From the NCBI GenBank assembly GCA_002633005.1, contig NMRA01000801.1, forward strand, positions 11,725 to 75,724: a DNA stretch of 64,000 nt, written 5' to 3'. The stretch is from Phoronis australis (Eukaryota; Phoronida; Phoronidae). Below, piece after piece: positions 12,801-24,800 of the stretch (position 1 is the first letter of the stretch; every line of letters starts with the position of its first letter). The translations under genes were made by a program, and so were the position numbers. The notes beneath the pieces were generated by a model that made no database searches, was not told the DNA's origin, and worked only from the letters and a program-made list of their open reading frames with translations.

Positions 12801-15800
12801 GGGTCAGACCAATATTTCCTAACAGTGTGCAGTCCTAGCAATCATATGCTCTGCATTAATACAAGATGGCTTGCATGTTTTCACATAATGTTGTGTTTAT
12901 AACTGATGTGTTTCAATCACTTTCTACCAGAGTCAAGCCATGCGCATTGTGCGTACAATAGGGCAGGCCTTTGAAGTGTGTCACAAGCTGGGCATTCACA
13001 CTAAGGGTGAGAATGGTAGTGCCCCTCGGGACAAGGATGGTGAGAGGGAGCAGAGGTCATCATCAGAGGAGAATGAGCGAAGGGTCAGGCGGCGGTCAAG
13101 GTAAAGGGGGGGGGGGGGCAGGAATGAATAACAGTAAGGATGGAGAGGGTGTTTTTGTTGAATGTAGAACCACTTGAAATACATGTAGAATTTCAATGTT
13201 TGAAGTCATGTTAGACCAGTAGTGTCCATGTTGTTGCTTAACCTTTGCAATCCCTATCTTCACATTTGGAGGGTATCTGGCTTTTGTCAGCATTAATCGA
13301 TTTTGCTTTCTTATTTATGTGAGTGGATGAGTGACTTTTTTCAATCATTGTTTTCAATTTTATTTTTTGAAGTCATTTGACCATCTGACCTGTTCACTGT
13401 TCCAGTCGCCGGTCAGAGTCGCCCAGTCGTGGTGACCGGCCCAACAGCGAGGGTCCCCCTCAATATCGTGAGTCAGTAGAGGAGCGAGCTCTACAGCAGG
13501 CACAGCAGATGTTACAGAATATAAGTGGACGGCCAGGAGAGGTCAGTCTGGTTAAACCTTGCAACATGCTTCCTCACCGTGATCAATCTTAGTTTGTGCT
13601 GGATATGTCATTGTCACTTGGTCTGTGCTGGACACGTCATTGTCACTTAGTCTGTACTGGACACGTCATTGTCACTTGGTCTGTGCTGGACACGTCATTG
13701 TCACTTGGTCTGTGCTGGACACGTCATTGTCACTTAGTCTGTACTGGACACGTCATTGTCACTTGGTCTGTGCTGGACACGTCATTGTCACTTGGTCTGT
13801 GCTGCACACGTCATTGTCACTTAACCTTTGCTGAATATGTCATTGTCACTTAGTCTGTGCTGGATGTGTCACTGCCATGTTTGCTAAAAAAGAGCAAATG
13901 GAATCATGTGTGATACTTTATTAAAATAGAAAAGCTAGACATGTTTTCATAGCTAATGGAATTAAGAAAAAGAATTTGCAATTTTCATGTGAAGAAAATC
14001 TTAGTTTCTAGTAAAACACGCAGTCACATGTATACAAACATCAGGACATTCTTTTTTGCTCATCAGATTCTCTGAATTTTAGAAATGTGTGGTTTCATGA
14101 ATCTACAATAATAATTAATAAAAACGTAGTAGTTAATCTGGAAGGTTAAATAGAACTTTCAGAACTTTGTCAGAATATTGGAAGTTGATTTGTTTGCCAT
14201 GATTTCTCATGGTTGCTATGACAATATTAAGTGTTAAAGTAAGGACTGAGTCATCTAACCTTTATGATTTCTTGCTGACCACAGGACAGTCTAGTTGCAC
14301 CAAGCACACCTGGCCCTGCCCAGACCACTGTTGCCACGCCAGTCATGCTGACCAGTCAGTTTGAGGAGGTGGACGGGTCAGTAATGCCCATTAGTGCACA
14401 CCACCAGCTACAGCTGTTGAGGTCACAGCTGGAACAGCAAACACAGCAGACTCAGGTGGCTGTTGCCCAAGTACACCTGTTGAAGGATCAACTGGAGGTC
14501 GAGTCAGCGGCCAGGATAGAGGCACAGGTGAGGGGGTAGTAGGATTACAGGTGGGGGGTAGGGAGTAGGATCACAGGTGGGGGGGTAGGGAGTAGGATCA
14601 GAGCTGGGGCATTAGACTCGCATGCTTGTGACCCAAGTTCACTTTTGAAGTATTAGTTGGAGGTTGAGATTGAGGATAGGGTCACTGGTGTGGGGGTGTG
14701 GGGTTGTGGGTGTGTTGTGTGGTTTTTTGGTTGGGGGTAAGATCACAGGTGAGGGGGTGTGGGTATGCTGTATGGTGTATAGGTTGAGGCTAGTGTCACA
14801 GCTTGGGCAGCAGACACAGGTGGATGTGTTCCAGTTTCCCCTTTGAAGGATCAGTTTGAAGTGAAGCCAGCAGCCAGGTGAAGGGTATGTGTGGGGAAGT
14901 AGAGAGTGGAGGTAGAGACACTGTTGTGCGACTTAGATCAATTTGAGGTCAAGGGCTACATTGAAAATGCTCTACACTGTTCAATCACGTATCATACTGC
15001 ATATGTGAGTAATTAGGCACACACACCTACATGTATCAGACTGTATGTGTTAGTAATTAGGCACACACACCTATATGTATCATACTGTATGTGTGAGTAA
15101 TTAGGCACATACACCTACATGTATCATACTGTATGTGTGAGTAATTAGGCTCATAAACCTACTTGTATCAGACTGTATGTGTTAGTAATTAGGCACATAC
15201 ACCTACATGTGAAGTTGCCTGTATAACTTTTCTATAAACACTTTTGTATATGAAACACTTGTCGGATTTATATCAAACTGTAGGTATTTAAAATAGCATT
15301 CAAGTGAGGCTTGACGTACTGACGTTAAGGATTAATTAGTTGAAAATTACAAAAACTGATTGAAGACCATGAAAAAGTCATCTGGTTTACAAGAACTATG
15401 ATGTGCTTCTGTAAGTGAAGTCTGTGTACAAAAAGTGAGCAAAAATTTAAGCAAAAATGCATAATTTTGGGTGTGTACCTAAAAATTATAAACACGATTT
15501 ATAACAGTGCAAAGTGCTGAATAAGTTGCAGTGTTTAAAGCTTGTTCGATCTGGTTTAATGACTGGGTGTATAACATAAATATCCTAGCATTTGTCTTAC
15601 TAGGTGGTATCCACCAACACATTAACATCTCTCCATTTGTCTTGTCAGGCACGTATCCACCAACTCATCCTTCATAACCGTGACCTACTTGACCACATAC
15701 GCCAGCTGGTGGCTAAGATATCTGAGCTAGAGGCTGACATGTCTGGAGTATCGCCCTCAGTGGACGCCTTAATGCAGATACCTGAACCTGTAAGTACTAC

Positions 15801-18800
15801 CCGACCACCTTATGTTTGGTGTTGATTGTGACATCATAGTGGGAGTGGCTTATTCAATCCTTGTTCCTCACAAAACACTTCTCAGCTGATGCTTTGATAA
15901 TCAAGTTACTTTCACCAGTCTCCCATATATCCACCGTTGCTTTGTGATATTGTCAGTTGTGCTTGTGTAAGTAGTGTTTGCTTATAAGGTATTAAAATTA
16001 CTTGCACACTTGTTGTGAGGTCTGGCAGAGCACAAACGTGATTAGGTGTGATCTGTCCAAACTCACCAGATGCCAGCCTTAGGGACCTCACCCTCTAATG
16101 AATGTTGCAAAGATATTATTCGCAACACTTGGAGAGCTTAACTGTACACTTTCTGTCAAACACATTTGTCCTGTAACCTCCGCGGTCCTGTTTCTCAAAA
16201 ACACTTTTGACTTTATCCAATATTCACAAGTCTGACTACGAATGACCATATGTTGATTTTTGGCTTTGCATTGCTCGAAATGTTTGTCTTCTATTTAGTC
16301 AAGGAGACTATGGGTTTCTGTCTTTAGACTTTGAATTGTAGGCAACATTTCTGGTGTTCAACCTTAGTCTGTTCTCATGAAACGTGCTGTAAGTAGACTG
16401 ATTTTGAGCCGAAAGTCAAAAGACAACCTACTTTGAGAATCAGGCCTCAGGTGCCTTTAACTGTTGAGGAATTGGTATTGAATAGAAATGAGGTTGTGTG
16501 ATTGGTGTTCACAAGATGCTGGGACTGTATTGACTGTATTGACTGTATTGACTGTTTGGTTTTTATTAGACTAACCGGTAGAGTAATACACCTAGCTTGA
16601 AACACTGGGTATTTCTGTAAAACTACAGTACAAGACAAAAGTAATCCAACAAAATACCATTCCCTCTCATGATATCTAGTTCTGTTAACTGTAACAAATC
16701 ACTTGAAATTCTAATTCTAGAATGGCTTCGCCACCTAACTAACTTTGCTATTATTTCCTGTTCACTTTCAGTCATCAGGGTAGACTACTCTAACGATGAA
16801 TTTGACTTCTGCTTGGCTGTCATGACGTGGAATTTGAATACTTTTGTCTTGTACTGTATATTATTCACACACTTCTTGTAACACCTATGGATATAGGTTA
16901 CACTATTACACACGAGAAGTAAACTGTTTATTTCTTGTCTATTTTGTAGTCTTTGTAGATAGTTAATGAAGATTTAACATTTAGCTTTTCATTCTTAGCT
17001 CCTTCTGTGAATTTATTAATTTTGTAACTTTGTTTTAGCCACTGCTTTTTATTTCAAATATCTGTTTTAATTTATTTATTTCAAATATCTGTTTTAATTT
17101 ATTTATTTTTACCCTGCCTGTGAAACACTTCTGACATTGTGTGTCATTGCTAAACCATATAGGACACTGACTACTAAAATGTAGTGAGTTGCTGGTTAGA
17201 AAAAATTTCACTGACCAGATACAAGATGGTTGACTCTGCATAGTACACTAATTTCATTCTTGCCAAAATTTGTCAATGTACACACATAAACACAGGGTCA
17301 ACATTATGGAGTCCGTAGAAATATTTAAAGGCAAAGGCAACCTTTTTTCATGTCAACTATGAGATTTGTACTGCCAAACAGTGTGTTGTGGCAACTGGCT
17401 GACATATTTGAACAATGTTAAAGGCGAAGGCAACCTTTTTTCATGTCACTTTTAGCAAAAATAAGGTTCGTTGATTATCCCAGACACATTTTTCACTTAT
17501 TTACTGCTTTTCGTAATTTAATTAATTACTCGTCGTCTACTCCGGAAGTGACTTTTTGGGAGGCAAGAATTTCGCGCCAATTTCTTTTCATATAGTCTGA
17601 CTGTGAGAGCTGTCAAGTCAGTCATTGTTCTACCTCGGTTGTGATAAGTTCAGTCGTCGTTTCCTTTTGCTTACGAGTCAGTCAACATGCCACGCTGTTG
17701 CTGCGTACTGGGGTGTACTCATTATTGTCTCACGTGCTGAGGAAAAACTGTACCACTTGCCCGAGTGTCCCGCGACACACTCCCACTGGAGGGTGATCTG
17801 AGCATCCAAACTGCTTGCATCCCGCCGTGTGACTCCCTCGCCACACACCTGGCACCTTCCAAATAGCTCCAATACAACTCCACAATTAACTTATCAAACT
17901 TAAGCTCACCGATCTGTTCATTGGATGATGAACTGTCTTCTTCACTGGGTGGCAAACTGGGCCTGTATTCACTCCCACTTCTCAACATCGCTGCAGGGCT
18001 GCTTACAGGCTCTGGGCTAGAGACAACACCACACGTGGAATCACTGCTAGTTCCTGGAATTGCATGCTATGGGGTACGTTCGGAGGCACGGGTGACAGTA
18101 GATGAAGTGCCTCCAGTCACTGTATATAGTGGCCACAGCTCGCGAGGCTTCTCGCTTCAAAAACGCACTTCTTGGGGTTGGCAACGGGGCACTGCTAGGA
18201 ATCAACAGCGGCAGTATGGTACCCTTCTTCTTTTTTTTTTCTGGTAATGAAGCCTATTTACAGGATTTACTGAACGTATTAAGTAATTGGTGTGCAAGGT
18301 GGCAAATGTCCGTAAATTTTTCCAAGACTGATGTGGTTCATTTTCGCAAGAGGGGACATGTAAGAACGAGTTTTGAATTCATTTTGTGCGATCGCATTGT
18401 GAATTTAAAAGAATGTTATAAGTATTTGGGTGTAACTCTGAATGAGTTTATGGATTTTAGTTTGACAGCTGAGATACTGGCGGACTCCGCGTCCAGAGCG
18501 TTGGGAGCTCTGGTNNNNNNNNNNNNNNNNNNNNNNNNNNNNNNNNNNNNNNNNNNNNNNNNNNNNNNNNNNNNNNNNNNNNNNNNNNNNNNNNNNNNNN
18601 NNNNNNNNNNNNNNNNNNNNNNNNNNNNNNNNNNNNNNNNNNNNNNNNNNNNNNNNNNNNNNNNNNNNNNNNNNNNNNNNNNNNNNNNNNNNNNNNNNNN
18701 NNNNNNNNNNNNNNNNNNNNNNNNNNNNNNNNNNNNNNNNNNNNNNNNNNNNNNNNNNNAATAAATAATACAGGCTCTGGGCTAGAGACAACACCACACG

Positions 18801-21800
18801 TGGAATCACTGCTAGTTCCTGGAATTGCATGCTATGGGGTACGTTCGGAGGCACGGGTGACAGTAGATGAAGTGCCTCCAGTCACTGTATATAGTGGCCA
18901 CAGCTCGCGAGGCTTCTCGCTTCAAAAACGCACTTCTTGGGGTTGGCAACGGGTCACTGCTAGGAATCAACAGCGGCAGTATGGTACCCTTCTTCAGGTG
19001 TTGTTTCGCAGGGACCTTCATCAATTCAGCGTACATATCTCTGTCGTAATCTGACAGCAGAAAATGCTTGCCTCATACTCGGTAACCCTCCATTGCTTTG
19101 TACGTTGCGTGGACAGGTAGCGCTGCGTTCTTCACATGAACGAGCTAGCCAAGTACGGCAAAGTGTGTCATCCTTCGGAAAGCGACACAAGGTACCCAAA
19201 GCGCGTGTGAGACGATAATGAGTACATCCAACATGGCATGTTGACTGACTTGTAAACAAAAGCAAACGACGACCGAACTTATCACAACCGAGGTAGAACA
19301 ATGACTGACTCGACAGCTCTCACAGTCAGACTATAATGAAAAGAAATTGGCGCGAAACTCTTGCCTCCCAAAACGTCACTTCCAGAGTAGAGGACGAGAA
19401 ATTAATCAAATTACGAAAAGCTGTAATTAAGTGAAAAATGTGTCTGGGATAATCAACGAACCTTATTTTTGCTAAAAGTGACATGAAAAAAGGTTGCCTT
19501 CGCCTTTAACATTGTTCAACTATGTCAGCCAGTTGCCACAACACACTGTTTGGCAGTACAAATCTCATAGTTGTTGCTTTCCCAGTCATCGCCAATATTA
19601 CCCTATAAGACTCCATGCTTACGATCATATGGAAAATCAAGAGCAATTTCCCCCTGCTGAGCCCAATATACCGCGTGTAATCCCACGTGTACGTTCGTAC
19701 CCTTTTGACTTTTTGCCGAACTATTCTGTCTTCTTACTTCCTGTAATATTTTAGTGCATACATGCATGTTGCGTGGTGACTTTGACCTAAAATTTTTACG
19801 AGGTTGCCAAACAAAATCTGAGATTTTATAGCAATCTACAGCCCTGCCGTGTTTCACTACAGCCTTGCTGTGTTTCACTACAGCCCTGTCGTGTTTCACT
19901 ACAGCCCTGCTGTGTTTCACTACATCCCTGCTGTGTTTCACTACAGCCCCGCCGTGTTTCACTACAGCCCCGCCGTGTTTCACTACAGCCCCACCGTGTT
20001 TCACTACAGCCCTGCTGTTTTTCACTACAACCCTGCCGTGTTTCACTACAGGCCTGCTGTGTTCCACTACTTTAACAGCCCTACAGTGTTTCACTACAGC
20101 CCTGCCGTGTTTCACTACAGCCCTGCCGTGTTTCACTACAGCCCTTCCATGTTTCACTACAGCCCTGCCATGTTTCACTACTGACCCTACAAAATACTTG
20201 TGTCGTCTGGCCTTGTGTCGTCTGGCCTTGTATTTCCGATGGACAGTTGGATTTTTAATATGAAATTGAGAATTGAATTGTGTTTGCTTGTTTCAGACTA
20301 TTGTTGAAAATAGAATATTGCTAGAATTGTGCTCAGAACAATGAATGCCAGGCTACTGGAGTCAGTTCAAATTTGCACAGAAATGTCAATGCCAGGGGCT
20401 GTTCACACCAGGGACTCTATTTTCACCAGGCTGGAATCACACTGAATAAGTTTACACTGTCTGTTGACCAGTTGTGCTCTTCCATACAATCAGTGGGCCT
20501 CATGCCTTGTTGCTCATATCATTGTAATTTGTTTATGAATCTCAATCTCTTTCTCAAGGTCTTGCTTTTATTAACCAGGCTTGATTTGAAAACATTAACA
20601 AAATGATTAGGAGGTAATCCAGTTTATCTTAAAATAAAACCGAACTTCTTGTGGAGAGTTTCATATGTGTATTAGTAGACGTAAAATGATACATGTTTAT
20701 TCTCTGATCATCAACACAGGCTAGTGGTGGATGATTTGTCTGATCTCATTTGATAGTATGCAGATGGAACTGTCAACAGTCACAAGTTCTCATTGTGATT
20801 GGATATGAATTGGATTATGGTAAAGGAACCTCGATTTAAAAGGATTTCCAATTTTGAATGTAGAAATTTATCATCAAAAGTAAGAAATTCAGTGTTTTTT
20901 GCAGAAGCAATAACATGGAATGATTTTCTTAATGACCTTGTTACAAAGTTATGTAATCACTCATTAAGTTTTGGAGATTAGTCAAACTCAGCGTGTCAAA
21001 TTTTTATTGTAATTTGTCAGCGGAGGTTTTGTTTGTTTGGAAAGCACAAATCACTGTGATTCCTTCCTACATTTGCTATTTGTGTTGCCGTTGTTGCATT
21101 GTACTTATTGTGTCTTCTTGTATTTGCCATTTCAGCTTGAAGGTAATCTGTCAATCTCCTCACGGCAGAATGCATCTGCTGTAAGTCTCTTAACCTCTAA
21201 TTCTCTCGTGGTTGACCTCATGTGATCTCATGAATGCTGCATATCTCGTCGCCTTATTTTCTAAAATTGGCCTGGTCGCCGTGTTTGACTCTTGTGAGCC
21301 AAGTCTACTGTGAAAATATCTATCTTTTATACTGAACATTCCAAAAATAATTGAACAGTATTCCGAGGCCTCGTGGTGATTTTTCATTTCCGGTTACATT
21401 GTGCATTCAGTCGTAACGACGGGAGGATTCTGCTCGCCGTCAGTCCCTTGTGGTGTGGAATTCTGGGTCTTTTTTACGATTATTTTTTGCTTTTTCTTTA
21501 TGAATGAGAACCAGACACATTATTTTGATAAAAATATCAGTTTGAAGAACTTGTGAGTCTCCGTTCATTCATGAGATGTCAATATTGTCCCCCAAGTTCT
21601 ACTCGCTCACTTTCTTCATCAGTTCTACCTGCTCACTTTCTTCATCAGCTCTTGAAACACTCATCTTATCTCTTAATGCTTCTCTTTCCACACACAGTCC
21701 ATGTTGACTTCTGATGACTTATAACATGGTTCACAAGCAGCTCAATCAACTAGCTTCAATGCTTAGAGATCTCAACTATCCAACTGTTCTCACTCAAGCT

Positions 21801-24800
21801 TGTAGGAGTGCTTTAGATCACAACTTGGAACTTGGGAAGAAACTGCTTTATTCTGCTTAGGTTCAAGGGTTTATTGGTTGATTTGTTGAATTTTAGCCTT
21901 ATGTGTTTATGTAATTTTTAAACTAGATTGTTATATATATCATATTTCTATTTTGTATGATTTGAACAAGATGTTCAAGGCCAAGTGTTGTTAAAGATAT
22001 TTCCCTGCTGATGACTTTTACCCTTTTACAGCAACTTTATGACATGTACACATTGCTGATCATGCTTGTTATAGACAAACATGATCTTAATGTTTACTTG
22101 TGTCGAGAAATTTGACAAAATAGAAATTAACTTTGCCGCCATATTGTATGCTAACTGAGTGAAGTATTACCACAAAAATAACATTTTGTAATTCTTATTT
22201 AGCCTGCAATATGGCCAACAAGTCAAATTTTATTTTGTCAAATTTTTTTACAAAAGCATGAGTTAAGAAACTTGGTTTGCAGTGTGTAGATGTCATAAAG
22301 CAATATTTGCAGTGTGTAGATGTCATAAAGCAATATTTGACAGAGCATCAATAAATGTTGAACCGAGTAATCGGCGTTTGAGAATAAAAGGATGACGATA
22401 TTGTCAATTATTTTTGTGCAAAAAAGTGAAGAATTACTACATTCCATCTCACAGACTTAAGTCACTTGGCAAGTCAAACTTATAATTGACTAAATTTTGA
22501 ATGGTGTCTTGTTAACAAGCGGTAAAAGTTATCCTGTTTGGAACAGTCCCTAGAATTTGGGACATGGAAACTCAGGCAAAATTCAATTTACTTAATTCTG
22601 GAATTTGAGACAAGAGCAATTTTGGTGATCATCATGTTTCTCGAATTTCAATTGATGAGTTGTCAATCTACAGAGTGGGTAATTTGGCTGTCTTTATGGT
22701 GATTCTTGAATTTGAGACGGCCATTACTGCCAATTTCTAGAATTTGGGTCAAACTCCGACCTGGAGCAAAATAGTTAAATTTTCACTCTGCCTAATTGGC
22801 TAAGTTTTACTGTATTTTGCTGCTGGGCATTTGTTGATCAAGTGAGATCACTAGGCTGTGACTGGTTGATGGTGAAATGCAGGGCTTGCAGTGAGATTAC
22901 TAGGCTGTGACTGGTTGATGGTGAAATGCAGGGCTTGCTCTCTTTCTAATATTTTGCACTGCTATACACATTACTGGGGTTTGCACCTGTGGTGACAAAA
23001 AAGTTTTATTCTTCATTTTAATTTATGCGTGTTGCATTGCTGTCGTTTCGTGCAACAATCCAGTGGTTTTGTGTTGTTTAAACGAACAACCTCAATTTTA
23101 GTTTACTTCAGTTTCTCAGTGGATTACTGACTTTAGGGTTGTTGCCTCCATGCAAACTTAAAAATTCTTTTCATGAAGTGGGATTTGAACAAAAACACTT
23201 TGCTGAAACTTATTTTGACTTCTGTGCCAGAAATGTAGTTAATGTTCTTCAGTACTAAGAATGAAGTACGGTAGTTCTGCATTCCTTAGTACACAATATG
23301 GATGACAAGTGAAATTCTATTTTGTCAAATTTCTCAAAAATTAGATGTTGAGAAAATTTTATTGTATTACTGCTACAGTTTATATTTTGTTAATGTCATA
23401 AAACAACCTTTGGTAAAGTTACTGTTATTTGCAGCAAAGTACTGTTCTGTCTTATTGTGTTCTGATTAAGCTAATTACCTCATATGGCATCATTCACCGA
23501 GTGACGTCATTCTCATGTTGGACACCAGATGGAGCCACTTGCTCAACTGAGTATTACAATTTTAAAAAGTCACCGAATCTCATCAAATTTGTCTAACTTC
23601 ACTGAAGTTATGGCAGCAATTCAGAAGGAAACTAAATGAAAATTAAAACTAATTTGTTTTAAGACTGGCCAGAAATTTTTACTTTAATTTTTGGCATTAA
23701 GAAAATATGTTGTCAACTCTTTTGAAAACTATTGTGTTCAAAATGGTTACTACAGGTCAAAGGTCAGAGGTTAATTAAGGCCACAGTCTATATATGTAAC
23801 AGTCATTTTATCTGGTTCTGAATGGTACTTTACCCAGTACACATCAGTTTGTTAAAATAGACGCTTCCTTTATTGACAGTTGTCCATTTCTCTGCAGATC
23901 CCAACACTACCGGCCGTCAATACACCTGTGGCTCCCCCAGTGATTATACCAGAATTCCGGGATATTGACGTAAGTCACAAGACTGACGTGTAGTCATGCG
24001 TGTTCAGTGTTCTGCCCACACAAATCTCCAACTGTGGTTATAATGCATTGTGTTACATTGTGTTACAGCAATGGTGACAATTGTGTAACATTATGCATTG
24101 CTGTGTCAGTCATAATGAGATGTAACCAATAGAGGTCACTCTAGTCATCTCAAACATGGCTCAAAATTTGTAAACAAGCCAGATAATCAGATTTATGCTT
24201 TTTACGTTGAGTATAAAGTGAAAGAAATTTGATTACATTTCTGTTGTTGAAAATAAATGCAATACTCAAAGCAGTGATTAACAAATTGATTTCTATTGAT
24301 AGTTCTTATACCCCAAATTGAATGAGTTAATGCTCCACAGGGGTGCTGGTGGTGCCATGTCAATTGCTACAAATACTTACCAATACTGTTGATGTTGAGG
24401 ACAAAATGGTGATAGTTGCTTATTCCACCTACAGGTGTCCTTCATGAGGTCACAACCACAAAGCATGTTTGAGAATACTAACACCAACATGTCAGCCTCA
24501 TTCACGGACTCTCCGGACAGTGGTCACCGTGAGATGTCATCTGACAGCTTGGCTAATGCTGCTGCCAACACCGCCAGCACTGGCCAGTCACAGGATTTGT
24601 GGTACAAGCCAACCAATCATACAGGGTTCCCCAACGCCAACAGCCAGCCTGTCAAAGTGAACCCGGCATCTGCGACGGCGACGTTTTCACCCCGAACCAC
24701 CTCCAGGCAGAACAGCAGTGGTGGACAGGAAACGGTGATTGTGCCGCTGGGTCGTAAAGATGCAACTGGAAATAACCTGAATTTGTCACCGGCACCAAAG

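Larger units (their letters stand above)
18004..18995. repeat. 227-bp direct duplication flanking the LINE and N gap
   Basis: 18004-18230 and 18769-18995 match over 227 bp; the one difference seen is G versus T within CGGGGCACTG. Either a very long target duplication, an unequal exchange, or an assembly artefact at the gap. Confidence 0.85.
17678..19250 (-). pseudogene. THAP/zinc-ribbon transposase remnant, interrupted
   Basis: Minus-strand pieces match the protein of the first copy. [14 protein letters not shown] and a zinc ribbon [12 protein letters not shown]...[11 protein letters not shown] lie near 17690-17960; the middle and THAP-proximal parts lie near 18812-19230. Frameshifts, a LINE insertion and a sequence duplication break it. 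GHSGKW is better preserved here than in the first copy. Confidence 0.7.
17422..19505. mobile_element. Second Kolobok-like TTAA element, rearranged, with an N gap
   Basis: Starts AGGCGAAGGCAACC after TTAA (17418-17421) and ends in the inverse before TTAA (19506-19509). It belongs to the same family as 10911-12563. The P2X7-like half is missing and replaced by an inverted copy of the THAP end, so a THAP start codon lies in each arm. It contains a LINE fragment, a 227-bp direct duplication and the 245-base N run at 18515-18759. A related terminus (TTAAAGGCAAAGGCAACC, near 17324-17341) lies just outside. Confidence 0.78.
17354..19573. repeat. Long inverted repeat (about 380-bp arms) around the second Kolobok-like copy
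   Basis: The left arm, about 17354-17741, is the inverted complement of the right arm, about 19197-19573. The arms include the element ends and about 65 bp of flanking DNA beyond TTAA on each side. They differ by a roughly 10-bp deletion and scattered bases. Confidence 0.8.

Noticed and set aside
18102-18854. Frames crossing the N run
   Set aside because: The N stretch has no sequence; only the LINE part before 18515 is meaningful.
19603-20263. VKHGRAV and VFHYSPA repeat proteins
   Set aside because: The 21-bp unit keeps frames open on both strands; there is no supporting start, splice site or homology.
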